Origin: Cavia porcellus
Taxonomy: Eukaryota > Chordata > Mammalia > Rodentia > Caviidae
Length of the DNA: 64,000 nt
Reading direction: 5' to 3'
NCBI RefSeq assembly: GCF_034190915.1
Contig: NW_026947484.1
Location: 71,875,482-71,939,481, forward strand
The notes under the pieces were generated by a model. The model was given only the letters and a program-made list of their open reading frames with translations, had not been told where the DNA came from and did not search any database. A program made the position numbers and the translations under genes. Below, one piece after another: positions 10,260 to 20,628 of this stretch (positions are counted from its first letter, which is position 1; each line of letters opens with the position of its first letter).

Positions 10260-10480
10260 TAATTAACAAGTGTTTATTCATCGTCTACCTGTGCACAGCA
10301 CTATACTAGGCATATAAAAGAATTAGATGAAATGATCATTGCTCATAGGGAGCTCACAGTTTGGACAGGAAAGAAGATGCATGCATGGAAAAAACAATAA
10401 AAAGCTTTACAAGCTACATGAAAATCAATAAAAAATAATACACTTTCATTTAAAGGCATAAAAGTCCAGGGAAAGAACAG
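10260..10480 (+). repeat. Possible ancient L2/MIR-age fossil
   Basis: The stretch has the familiar pattern of 'tgtttattcat...cagcactatactaggcat...gggagctcacagt' seen in very old dispersed mammalian repeats. Highly diverged; the family is uncertain. Confidence 0.35.
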
Positions 10481-10900
10481 ATGTGACCAGGAACAGACAC
10501 TAATTCAGACAAGGCCACCAGAGACAGTATGTCTAGATTTAGCTGGGGAAGAGTTTGTTCATCCTTTGGCCAGTGGGAGTGAAAAGGAGAAATTAAAGTC
10601 ATAAAAATCAGCGTGTCAATTGCCAAGAATGACAGGCAAGTTAGGTCAGCTCTGGGAAGGGACAGTGTGAGTTACGAATGCAACTGAAGTTACATCACAA
10701 GACCTAGCACTAATCAAATCCAACTCAAACTGTAAATACCAGTGCCAAATCGCTTCTCAACATCCTGATGGAGGAGCGTCTCTCTAACCATAACCAGAAA
10801 AAAAAAAGCAAAGATAAATTTCAATACTAGAATCTAAACTCAATAAATATAAACACGAAGGTCAACACGATAGTCTGTAATGGAACAGTGGTCAGGATGT

Positions 10901-10905
10901 CCTTC

Positions 10906-10965
<60 letters not shown>

Positions 10966-10989
10966 TTTCTTTTCTTTCTTCTTTCTTTC
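10901..10989. repeat. (CTTT)n microsatellite
   Basis: About 90 bases of nearly perfect CTTT/CTTTT repeats, 300 bases beyond the TMC1 poly(A) signal. Likely length-variable. Confidence 0.97.
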
Positions 10990-11280
10990 ACACCAGCAGT
11001 TTAGGATTCATATACTCCCTTGAAAATCCCTAACCTAGCACTCAGAATGCCCCTAACTTTTATAAGATTTTCCATTTTAAGTCTGTTCTTTTTCATAATG
11101 AACCCAGTGGCAAATAAAAATGTGTTGGGGGGACCCTGAGTTGAGACACAGGTAGCAAAATAAACAAAGTGAGTTAATGAATGATTGCAATGTTCCATGT
11201 AAATATTTAACAACTCAGAGGGAAAGGTTTAGTATACTCCTCCTCCCAATCCAAGAAAAGTAAAATAAAACATACAGTGA

Positions 11281-11614
11281 GAAAGTCTATATAAGTAAGT
11301 TTTATTTAATTAACTCACCAATTATATCCAGTATCTTACATTAGTGGATCACAATCATTTTCAAATTCAGTGTGTTAGGAAAATATCAGGGAAACAGGAA
11401 GGGAAGAAGTGGCAGAGCAAGAACAAGTCTTTACTCTGGAGTACGATGGAGATGTTTCTTCCTGACGAGAACTGAGGAGGCCTCGCTGACAAGCACGACC
11501 TTGATGACTGAGAGCAGCCTGTCCCCAAAGCTTGACCTCTGGGGCTTCACATAGGAATCACTTTAAACCACGAAGGGAAGGAGTACTCCCAGGCCTCTGG
11601 CATATCTGTGAAAG
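11281..11614 (-). other. TMC1: TMC1 3' untranslated region
   Basis: The region follows the TAA at 11615-11617 in the last exon. A canonical AATAAA lies at 11301-11306, so cleavage would be expected near 11280, giving a 3'UTR of about 330 bases. The exact end is inferred. Confidence 0.65.
11301..11306 (-). terminator. TMC1: TMC1 candidate poly(A) signal AATAAA
   Basis: AATAAA on the minus strand about 310 bases after the TMC1 stop codon, the first canonical signal I found downstream of it. Confidence 0.6.
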
Positions 11615-11634
11615 TTACTGGCCACCAGCTGCCG
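11615..11634 (-). CDS. TMC1: TMC1 last coding exon (12th in window, probably human exon 24)
   Basis: Only 20 coding bases: two complete the Ala codon begun in the preceding exon, then AAGGQ-like residues (A-A-G-G-Q) and TAA. The acceptor is ...AAAACAG. The short alanine/glycine tail ending in Gln is the TMC1 C-terminus, which establishes that the gene's coding sequence is complete at this side. The cytoplasmic tail follows the last membrane helix. Confidence 0.9.
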
Positions 11635-12109
11635 CTGTTTTCCAGAAAAGAAAGAAAAAGAGAAATAAGTTCAACAAAAATTTAGTTTGAAAGTCCTTAG
11701 TGGTTTTGAGTAAAGTGGCCGGACACTGTATTTCCCAAATGTGCTCCCCATTGCTATAATGCTTAGCATTTATATATGCAAATATTTTATAAAGTCCTCA
11801 CAACTTCTAAAGACCAGAAGAGTGCACATTCTGCTTATTGGTTGTTACTTAAGCAATGAATATAGAAATTTATTCTCTTCAAATTTTTAGGGTAAGAGTT
11901 TTTAGGCTACAAAGATACTAAGGAGGTATTCGCTGAGCAATTCTGCAAATAAATAACATGTTGATAAATAACATGCTGAAGCATTACACCATGATGTAAA
12001 ACAATAAATATAGTGATAAACTTTAACTGCAATTCAGACCTCACAGGCAGAATTTTCTACTCATCTTTTTCAGCACTAATTTGATAACAGTTCTAGAAAA
12101 TTCAATTCA

Positions 12110-13440
12110 ACTAAAAACCATAAATATCCAGAATGAAAAGGCCTACTGATAAGCACACAAGGAATAAAAAATAAATCCACAGAAGATATATTTTATGAAA
12201 TTCATACACTGAAGATAAAAAGTAGATCCTACAACTTTCTACATAGATAAAGCAATGGCTGATAGAGAAGCCACTCAAAACTTTATGAACAAAAATTCTG
12301 ATTGTACAGAAACTATCACAAAGAATCACCAAGTGGGATCTCATCTGATTAAAAAAGGTTTTGCACAGCAAGAGAAATCACCAACTGAGTGAAGAGACAA
12401 CTTACAGTGTGGGGAATAAAATGAAACCTTACCAACTGGTCCTCAGACAGAAGACTAATATCTAGACTACATAAAGAACTCAAAAATAAATCAGACTCCC
12501 AGATTTAAAGGCCCAACCCAAAAATGGCATCTGAAATGAACAGATATTTCTCAGATGAAGTAGTACAAATAGCAAATAAATATATAAAAATATTTGATAT
12601 CATTGGTCATTTGAGAGACATAAATTAATACAATGCTGAGGTTCCATCTCACTCCAGAAAGAACAGCGGTTATAAAGAAATTAACGTATTAAAAATGCGA
12701 CAAGAGCTTTGGCAAAAAAGAAACCCTCTCCACTGTTGGTGGGAGTGTGGACTGGTGCAACCATTGTGGAAATCAGTGTGAAGATTCCTCAAAAAATTAA
12801 AATTAGAGATCCATTTGACCCAGCTATTCCTTTCTTGGTATCTTCTCGAAAGAACTGAAAGCATCATACCATCGCATTCTATGCACACCCATGTGTATGT
12901 ATAGCAGCACAGTCTGTAATACTAAATCTTGGAAACAGCATAAATATCCATCAATCAATGAATGGATAAAGGTGTGGGGTTTTATACAGTGGCGTACTAC
13001 TCGGGCATAAAGAAGAATAAACTTGAGACATTTCTAGGTAACTGGATGCACCTTGAAACTGTTCTCTTAAGTGAAATAAACTGAACACACATGTATAAAT
13101 ATTGCATTGTTTCTCTGATGTGAGAAATCAAAAGTAAATAAGGACAAAATATATTATAGATACTGCGAAATAGGAAGAAAAGTTTCAAATGAGAAGGGGA
13201 ATGACAAGGGGAAGGAAAAAGGAGGCAAGGAAAGAAGGGAAACAAAAAAAGCAAAAACAAAGAAAAAAATGGAAAGAAATCTTTGGTAAATAAAGGAGGG
13301 GGAGGGGTTGAAGGGAAGGTAGGGAAAGGGGAAAACAAGAATCAAGATACATCAAGTACAGGTACAAATTCGTTATGATGACTGTGATCATTGTGGGCAC
13401 CTAAAATGTACTAATAAACCTAGTTAATTAAAAAATACGA
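12110..13440 (+). repeat. L1 LINE 3' end (ORF2 C-terminal part and 3'UTR), degraded
   Basis: The plus strand matches the diagnostic order of L1 ORF2 3' sequence: 'cagatatttctcagatgaag', 'cactgttggtgggagtgtgg', 'tttgacccagctattcc', 'tatagcagcacag', then a 'ctggatgcaccttgaaac' block. A purine-rich 3'UTR runs to about 13440, with tail-like AATTAAAAAATA. Many stops and indels. It is antisense to TMC1. Confidence 0.85.
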
Positions 13441-15723
13441 GCCACTCAAGAAGACTGAGAATCAAAATAGGCTTATAATTTCTGATTGCAATTTTGAAAC
13501 CTAGAATGCAATAGAAAATATCTGAAAAAATATTATTTTTATTAATTGGACATTCTCTAGACCTGCTGTTTCTTGTTGGACAAACATTTGGACAAACCAA
13601 GAAAGAAGGTGGAGAAAATGCAAGTTAAGATATTGAAGACAGAATAGAGGGACAGAGGCCGTGTTGAGCAGAAAATAAAGAAAATCATGGGAATCACAGT
13701 GACACATCAAATGTAACGGGGAGCCAGTGGAGAATGAAAAAGGTCAGAAGATCCTGAGAACATTCTCCAGGAAAATGAAATGAATGAGAAAACCACTATG
13801 TAGAGACATGTTAAAAGCTTATATAATCAATACACTGCAGAGATTTAGAGATTCAAAATTTACTACCTAGCTCAGCCATGAAAATGTCCATAATAAAATC
13901 CATAGTCCTAACCAAAATAATGATATAACTGCATGCCACAATGTACAAAGAGACTGGGTTTGAAAAAGAACCACATTCTTATTTCTAGCATAGTTAATAA
14001 TTGATAATAAAAATAAGAATTTAAGAAACTGCAATAAAAAAGTACAATTTGAAAATAAATATCTAAATAATCTACCAAAACAGTTTGAAAGCATTTTTCT
14101 TTGTATAAATGGGTATGAATAGGTGGAAGGAGAGAAAAAAAGAGATGCTATTTTTCAAACTAAACTTCATAGAATTATATAACTAAACTATGTGCACATA
14201 GAACATTGATAAAAATGATTTTTTAAAAAAGACTACTTTAATAACTGTAAATCATGCAATCATCCAATTCAGCACCTAGCAATTAACCTTATACTTCTTC
14301 AATCTGGGTAGAAAATGTTTTTAAAAGTTAAGCATTAAGAAGGCAACAAAGCTTGAACATATGCTGCTTAGGGTCACCGAGCCCCTTTCCTCCCTTCCCA
14401 GTGCAGTCCATGAGCTTGAGAGACTCTGACCAAGCCCTGTTGCAGGGGCCACCTGAGTGTCTTCAGCAAATCCCCAAGCTCTCATTCAGACACAGTGAGT
14501 GGTGAGGAGATGGATTCATAACCCATATGGGGTCAATTCAAGAAAAAGACACAGGAGAATTTCCAGGAAAAATGTTCTATTGCCTTTCCAAGGGGTTACT
14601 CAAAATCTCATTGAGATTTCCTTTGGGAATTGTGATCTGAGGTCGTGACCTTACAAGTGGCTGTCTCTATTCCTGCTGCCATGAAGGTCCCGCAACATGA
14701 AAAAGATTAGTCTTGGGAGACCTACCAAGAAATGGACTTGGCTACAATCACATGCTAAATTTAGGGGTAATAGGGGTCTGGAGCCATTCACACCACTACT
14801 CTGTTCATTTCTGCACACTAATACATTTGTCTGTTTTAAACAAACATGAATTGAATTTTTAAAATTATGTAGGAGAAAATATCTGCTGAGCTAAAAACTA
14901 TTAAAGTTAAGAAGGGAAAAGTTGGAAAACACCTTCAGTAAAGATTTTAGGTATCATCTTCCATGAGGGGCTCAAGGCACATGATTCATTTTGTCTTATT
15001 CAAAGGGAGTCATCTCTCAGGATCTGTACAGGACTGGTTCCAGGCTTTCCTGTTCCTCACTTCCCTTGGTTACACAAATCTGAGAATACTCTCATCTCTC
15101 TTGCAAAGTGATGTAGCATTTACCTACAACCGACCCACACCCGCCCAGGTGCTTTCCGTTATCTGTGGATGACTTACAATAGCTTATGTGGAAGTTATGT
15201 GAATAGTTACATTGTTTAGGGAATAATGATAGGAAAAATGATTCTGCTCATGTTTAACTCAATCACGATATTGTTTTTCAAATATTTTCAATAGAGAGTT
15301 GGCTGAATTTGTAGTGAGGAAACCTCTGCAAGTGAAGAGCTGACTGCATGTTAAAAATTAAAAAGATTTAAAACAGGATAATGGATTAGAAAAGGCACCA
15401 GGCAAGCAATGCTGGGGAGCTCAGAGGAGCATCCTTTGGGGATCCCTACACTTCCTTTCATGCATAAAAAAAGTCCAGATATGTCCTGATGGCAGCCATT
15501 ATTGGTATTGCTTCCATCATTTTCTGTCTGTTTTCAAGGTCAATTAAAAATTCCCTACTGCTAAGTTTACATTCCTGAATTTTTCCTTGTCTTTTTTTTC
15601 TTCCAGTGGAAAACAACCCCCTTGAATGATGGCTGAGAAGCATTAAAGAGGTGGATGGCAAGGGTTTTGAGTGACCTGCTAAAGGCAGTCATCCCACTTG
15701 CCAACTGATGCCTCATTTGGAGG

Positions 15724-15727
15724 AGGA

Positions 15728-15777
<50 letters not shown>

Positions 15778-15850
15778 AAGAAAAAGAGAAAGAAAGAAAG
15801 AAAGAGAAAGAGAAAAAGAAAGAGAAAAAGAGAAAAAGAAAGAGAAAAAG

Positions 15851-15888
<38 letters not shown>

Positions 15889-15943
15889 GAAGGAAGGAGG
15901 AAAGGAAGAAAGGAAGAAAGGAAGAAAGGAAGAAAAGAAAAGC
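15724..15943. repeat. Long (GAAA)n/(GA)n/(GGAA)n purine tract
   Basis: About 220 uninterrupted purines on the plus strand. In TMC1 RNA sense it is an equally long pyrimidine tract starting 42 bases after the donor of the exon at 15985-16036. It creates long meaningless open frames on both strands. Confidence 0.97.
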
Positions 15944-15984
15944 ACAGTGTCAGGAAACGATTGCGGAAACCCAGCAGCTCTCAC

Positions 15985-16036
15985 CAGCTCGCGCAGCTGC
16001 CATCTTCTTGTTGCGCATTTTGTTCTCCAAAGCTTG
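15985..16036 (-). CDS. TMC1: TMC1 coding exon (11th in window, probably human exon 23)
   Basis: 52 bases, 17 codons plus one base: QALENKMRNKKMAAARA, part of the basic and alanine-rich cytoplasmic C-terminal tail. The acceptor is ...TGCATAG and the donor GTGAGA. The phase joins the previous exon at 0 and passes one base to the last exon. Its donor is followed at 42 bases by a 220-base pyrimidine tract (RNA sense). Confidence 0.93.
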
Positions 16037-16364
<328 letters not shown>

Positions 16365-17644
16365 CTAACAGCTGAAGGTGAGAGAGGTAAAGAGGTGCAC
16401 TCAGAGTTACACAGAAACTAGGATAAAGCCAGAAAGTTGGGCCAAAGGCTTCTTATCCACAGCTTCAAGCTCTAGTTGCTGTTCCACGTGCCTCAGTCAG
16501 TGTCTTCCTGGAAATGTGTTAAAATCAGTCTACAGTATAATTAAAAGCAGCATTTTAAATTAATGGCAATGACATCCCCCAAAACGGAAAATCTACTAAA
16601 GCATAGGAAATATGAAAAATACAGAGAAAAATTACTTTCTGCCTCTTCTGGCCTTTACAATCTTCATAGGAATAGTTAATTAACACAGAGGGGTTTTTTC
16701 CTATAACATCTATTGTTTGCATTTCTTCCTTCTTCCAGGAAAAAATGTTTTATAATGTTGTAATTGTGGATTTTAAGTGATATTTATATTCTTAGAACAA
16801 AATCCAAACTAATAATTCTACAAAAATTAATGTCATTCTTCTGTTAAGGCAAAGTGAACAAAGGGAAAAAATGTAATCAAAAACAAAAACAAAAAGCAAC
16901 AAGAAGAAAATTTTCAGAAAAAAAAAAGTGACTGGCACTGTTCTTTGTTGCCAATAATCAGATATTGAACACATTTCTTCTGCTCACCAACACAACAGAT
17001 CATACCCTTTATGAGGCATCTGGTGTGAGTAGCACAGTTACTGCTATAGTTTAGCTGTGTCTGTTTATCTCTCATATGATTACACAGAGTCTGACTGAAA
17101 TTACACACAGGGGAACAATTTTGGGTATGAAATAGGTGTTCAATAAATGGGTGTATGTGTGTGTGTATGTGTACAATTGTGTGCATGTATTATAAGAACT
17201 TTCTTAGAAAAGTTCCTGGATTTTGAGGAGTGCACACAAAGATCTCAGAGAATCATTTTCATCCCTGAAATTCTCTGTTTACCTATCACTTTCTTCTTGT
17301 CTTGGGAGGCACCTTCACGAATCGCCTCCTCATCTCTGAAGGAATAACGCTGCCTGCAGAGAACTAACCTGAATTCCACTCAGATACCACAAAACCATCC
17401 ACAAAGGTCTAATATGACCCACTGGAGAAATTCAGATGCTTGTAACATTCACTAATTAAAGGCAACAAAAAGCCAAGCCAAATGTATGGGCTTCATAAAG
17501 TAGAAGATGAGACCTCAGGATCTGAAAAAAATCAAATCACTAATAAACTGAAATTTGAGTTTTATGTCAAAGCCTCAGCACTAAAATCAATCTTCCTGGA
17601 TATGTTTGACCCTTACATGCTGCCAGTTCTCCTCTGGGTTACTC

Positions 17645-17765
17645 ACATCATGGGTTAGCAAACCATGGCCTCCAGGTTAAATTCATTTCCCAGATTATTT
17701 TGTGTGGCTAATGAACTCGCAATGGTTTTCTACAGCTTCAAATGTTTATAATGTGTTTACGTAAA
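17645..17765 (+). repeat. Old hAT-Charlie-type (MER20-like) DNA transposon fossil
   Basis: The phrase 'gttagcaaaccatggcctcc', then a 'gtgtggctaatgaactcgc' and 'aatggttttctaca' sequence, follows the order of MER20-class consensus. Decayed; no terminal repeats identified. Confidence 0.4.
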
Positions 17766-19685
17766 ATCCTAAATATAAGCCTCTTGGTCTGAAATATCCA
17801 CTAGAGCTGGTCTTTTGAGAAAAGCATGCCCTGGATTTAGGCCGTCCCTTCAAAGTGGCCCTTGCCCTTCTGACATTCCCACAGATCCCAAACTCTGTTT
17901 AACGGTACACACAAATGGATGAAGTAAGAATCAGGGCTAGGAAGACACCAGCTTAAACTCCACCTATTAGCCACTTCATTCAGGACAGATCTTCCACATG
18001 GCATTGATAATAGGATTAACGGAACCAATTTCTCAAGGTTACCATGGGAGTACTTGTGTCCGTGTGTGATTAGCATCTGCAACAATGGCTCCATTCATTC
18101 TTTCCCCACATTCTGGACACGGTGTAGCTCCTAAGGGAGCAGAAGCCAAGAGAAGTTGCCCTTTTGCTTAGAAACATATCTCTCTATAGATTCAGGATAC
18201 TGTATTAAAATCAGACCTTTAAACTAGGTGTTTTTGTGTATCTGTGTGTGTGTTTATGGCAGTCTTATTTATGACAATCTCATTGGGGACTTCGACTCCC
18301 CAAGCCCACTGGATAGTTATCAGTATGCTTTCCAAAGCCTCTGCATCAGGAACAATGTCCAGAAGAAAATCACTTTGAGAGCCATCTGGTGAAACAGGAT
18401 GTGTCCAGCAAATTACGTTCTAATGCATCTGTGCCAAAGATTTACTATCAGATTCTCAACACCAGCCCATGATCAAAGTCCAGTACCACATAAGAGCAAC
18501 CTACCTCAGGGTGTGAGCATCCCTGTGGGTTATTAGCTCTCCCTCACGCTGTAAAACAGTGAGTGTTGGACTTACTGGAAAGTGGTTGCTTTAAATCCTG
18601 CTATTACCCAGTTACAACATTTGTGCTTTAAGGAAGATCTATAAGTTGTTTCTTAATTTATAAAATTAAAGAATACAACCCCTGCCCTCACCACTTTATA
18701 GGAGAGGTCATGACAGTGTCCACCACAATAAAGACAACATCTAGCTCAGAATCCCAGCTGGTTACAGTGCCACTTCCTTCCTCAGATTTCCTCATCTTAC
18801 CTTTATGGAAACAAACCCAACCTTTTGCATCAACTTTGTTCCTGATGGTCCCTGCAGGTGGCTTACTGCCTGCCTTTTGTAACTAACAGACTTCCTATCT
18901 GGGGGCGCTGGGGCTTGAAAGGAAGGCCACTTTCCTTGGTTGTATATATTTTTACTTAGAATGTGAGTTTATCTTTTGTGGTTAAAAATCAGAAGTCAGT
19001 GGAAGTGATATGGGAATGAAAGACTCCACCAAGTACTCTCTTTTAGAAATCACTGATTTCAAAGGGAGAGACTAAAGTATCTTTCCAAGACCCTCCAGGG
19101 CTCTGATTCTCTTAGGATGTACAGTGGTTACCTACAACCTTGTATAAACAAGCACAGGGAAATTCTTAAGATCTCTTGCAGGTGTGCCCCACGTGTGAGA
19201 GCTTTGTTACTTACATATATTAACTACAGTTGTGAATTGTACACTAGCCCTAAGACAATTCCCTTGCATACAGTGTGACCCAAGGCCAGCCAGACCTGTC
19301 CAACCCACAGGCCTCACAGTGGGCACAACGCTAAGCATTTAGCCTTAAAACATAGCCTACAGGGCCTCCAACAGAATATGACCTTAGGGACTCCTCATTT
19401 CTCTATATTCACAACCATCTGCTTTATGGAAGGGAGATGGAGGCCACGCTGTGGAGCGAAGCTCACTGTACTGATTAGATTTGGCATTTATGTTTCTTCT
19501 GCTTTAGCTGTTTACTGGTAATTATTTTGGTTACTTGGAAACAAATCTTATAATACTGGAGAGGCAAGACAGATGCAGATGGCTGTGAATTACATCCAAT
19601 AGGATCAGAATATGGCTCATGAATTTTAGCTCCCACCACAGCGTAATTATTAGAGCTGCATTTGGTTAGGTTACAGCACAAACCA

Positions 19686-19712
19686 GGGAAGGGAGGGAGA
19701 GAGAGAGAGAGA

Positions 19713-19753
<41 letters not shown>

Positions 19754-19782
19754 AGGGAGGGAGAGAGAGGGAGAGGGAGAGG

Positions 19783-19838
<56 letters not shown>

Positions 19839-19864
19839 AGAGAGAGGGGGGGGGTGGAGGGGAG
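19686..19864. repeat. (GA)n/(GGGA)n purine tract
   Basis: About 180 purine bases on the plus strand with GA, GGGA and a G run. In TMC1 RNA sense this is a CU-rich tract starting about 80 bases after the donor of exon 19946-20071. Confidence 0.96.
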
Positions 19865-19945
19865 AGCACTGCTGAAAGGCTGGCACTTGAAAGGAGCCAG
19901 GAAGCAAATTCCAAGGCTCCTTTTATGAGAAGGAAAAGCACATAC

Positions 19946-20071
19946 GCCATCACCAAAACGACAGCAATGACCAGCCCGGGGTTCGAGAGCTGTCTCAAAA
20001 TCTTTGCCATCCAGCTTGGGAAATCATTCTCCAGAGTCTCACCAATGACTTCAAACATCCTGTTTTTGCCA
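19946..20071 (-). CDS. TMC1: TMC1 coding exon (9th in window, probably human exon 21)
   Basis: 126 bases: one base finishes Ser, then 41 codons from [13 protein letters not shown] to [12 protein letters not shown], then GC. It contains the amphipathic stretch before the final membrane helix and most of that helix. I chose the donor GTATGT at 19945 because the leftover GC plus T from the next exon gives Ala and restores LTIYYLNA in frame; the sequence has Ala where human TMC1 has Val. The acceptor is CTCCTAG. Confidence 0.94.
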
Positions 20072-20281
20072 CTAGGAGGGGAAAAAAGAGAAAGAGAGAG
20101 AAAATATATTTAAAACAAATAGAAACTTCTGGTTACAGCAAAGAAAACTCATACACAGTACTATCTAGATATTTCTGCAGGTTAGGACTCTGATGTTTGC
20201 TATGTCTCCTGATACTTTGACCTAAACTGTCAATGTGGATAATGTGAATGCAGTACCGTACCAGAAACTTTATCCCAGCAC

Positions 20282-20283
20282 AC

Positions 20284-20324
<41 letters not shown>
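20282..20324. repeat. (CA)n dinucleotide microsatellite
   Basis: About 20 CA units with one TA interruption at the start, 210 bases upstream of the acceptor of exon 19946-20071. Confidence 0.95.
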
Positions 20325-20326
<2 letters not shown>

Positions 20327-20480
20327 AACGAAGATAACAACAGCATTAGAAGACGTTTTTAACAGTATATTTCTGAAGTTTTGACTGAAATGTAGTTTAT
20401 AAGTACCTCATAAGTCTGCCCCTTATCTCGATGTTTTCATTGGAGTATGCACTCTTTGGGCTGAGTACCCAACGTATTCA

Positions 20481-20628
20481 ATTTTTTTTTTTAAGACATG
20501 GTTTTACTTTGCAGTCCAGCCTGACCTTAAACTTTAGTCCTGACCTCAAACTCACAGCAGTCCTCCTGCCTCAGCCTCCCAAAGGCATGGATGACAGGCC
20601 TGTGCCACCATGCCCCACTATGCATTCT
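20481..20628 (-). repeat. 7SL-derived B1-like SINE
   Basis: A poly-T start followed by AAGACATGGTTTTACTTTGC and CTCCTGCCTCAGCCTCCCAA is the reverse complement of a B1/Alu-type monomer ending in an A tail. Moderately diverged. Confidence 0.75.

Larger units (their letters stand above)
6685..11280. other. Intergenic region between the ERV and the TMC1 3' end
   Basis: A+T-rich sequence without a convincing gene. It contains an old L1-like fragment (about 8290-8860), an ID-like SINE (9411-9501), a possible L2/MIR-age fossil (about 10260-10480) and a (CTTT)n tract (10901-10989). Nothing recognisable was found in 6690-8280 or 9510-10250. Confidence 0.6.
11635..15984 (-). other. TMC1: TMC1 last intron
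   Basis: 4.35 kb. It contains an L1 3' end (about 12110-13440) and the large GAAA/GGAA tract (15724-15943) lying 42 bases from the donor. 13450-15720 holds no repeat or gene I can recognise. Confidence 0.85.

Noticed and set aside
19940..19950. Alternative end of the TMC1 exon at ATG (19948)
   Set aside because: That boundary would give a GC-starting donor and break the frame; GTATGT at 19945 keeps Ala-Leu-Thr-Ile in phase.
19662..20058. Open frames of 78-130 codons over the GA/CT tract
   Set aside because: Repeat artefacts (S/L or R/E runs). The first 37 residues of the minus-strand frame are the TMC1 exon; the rest is intron.
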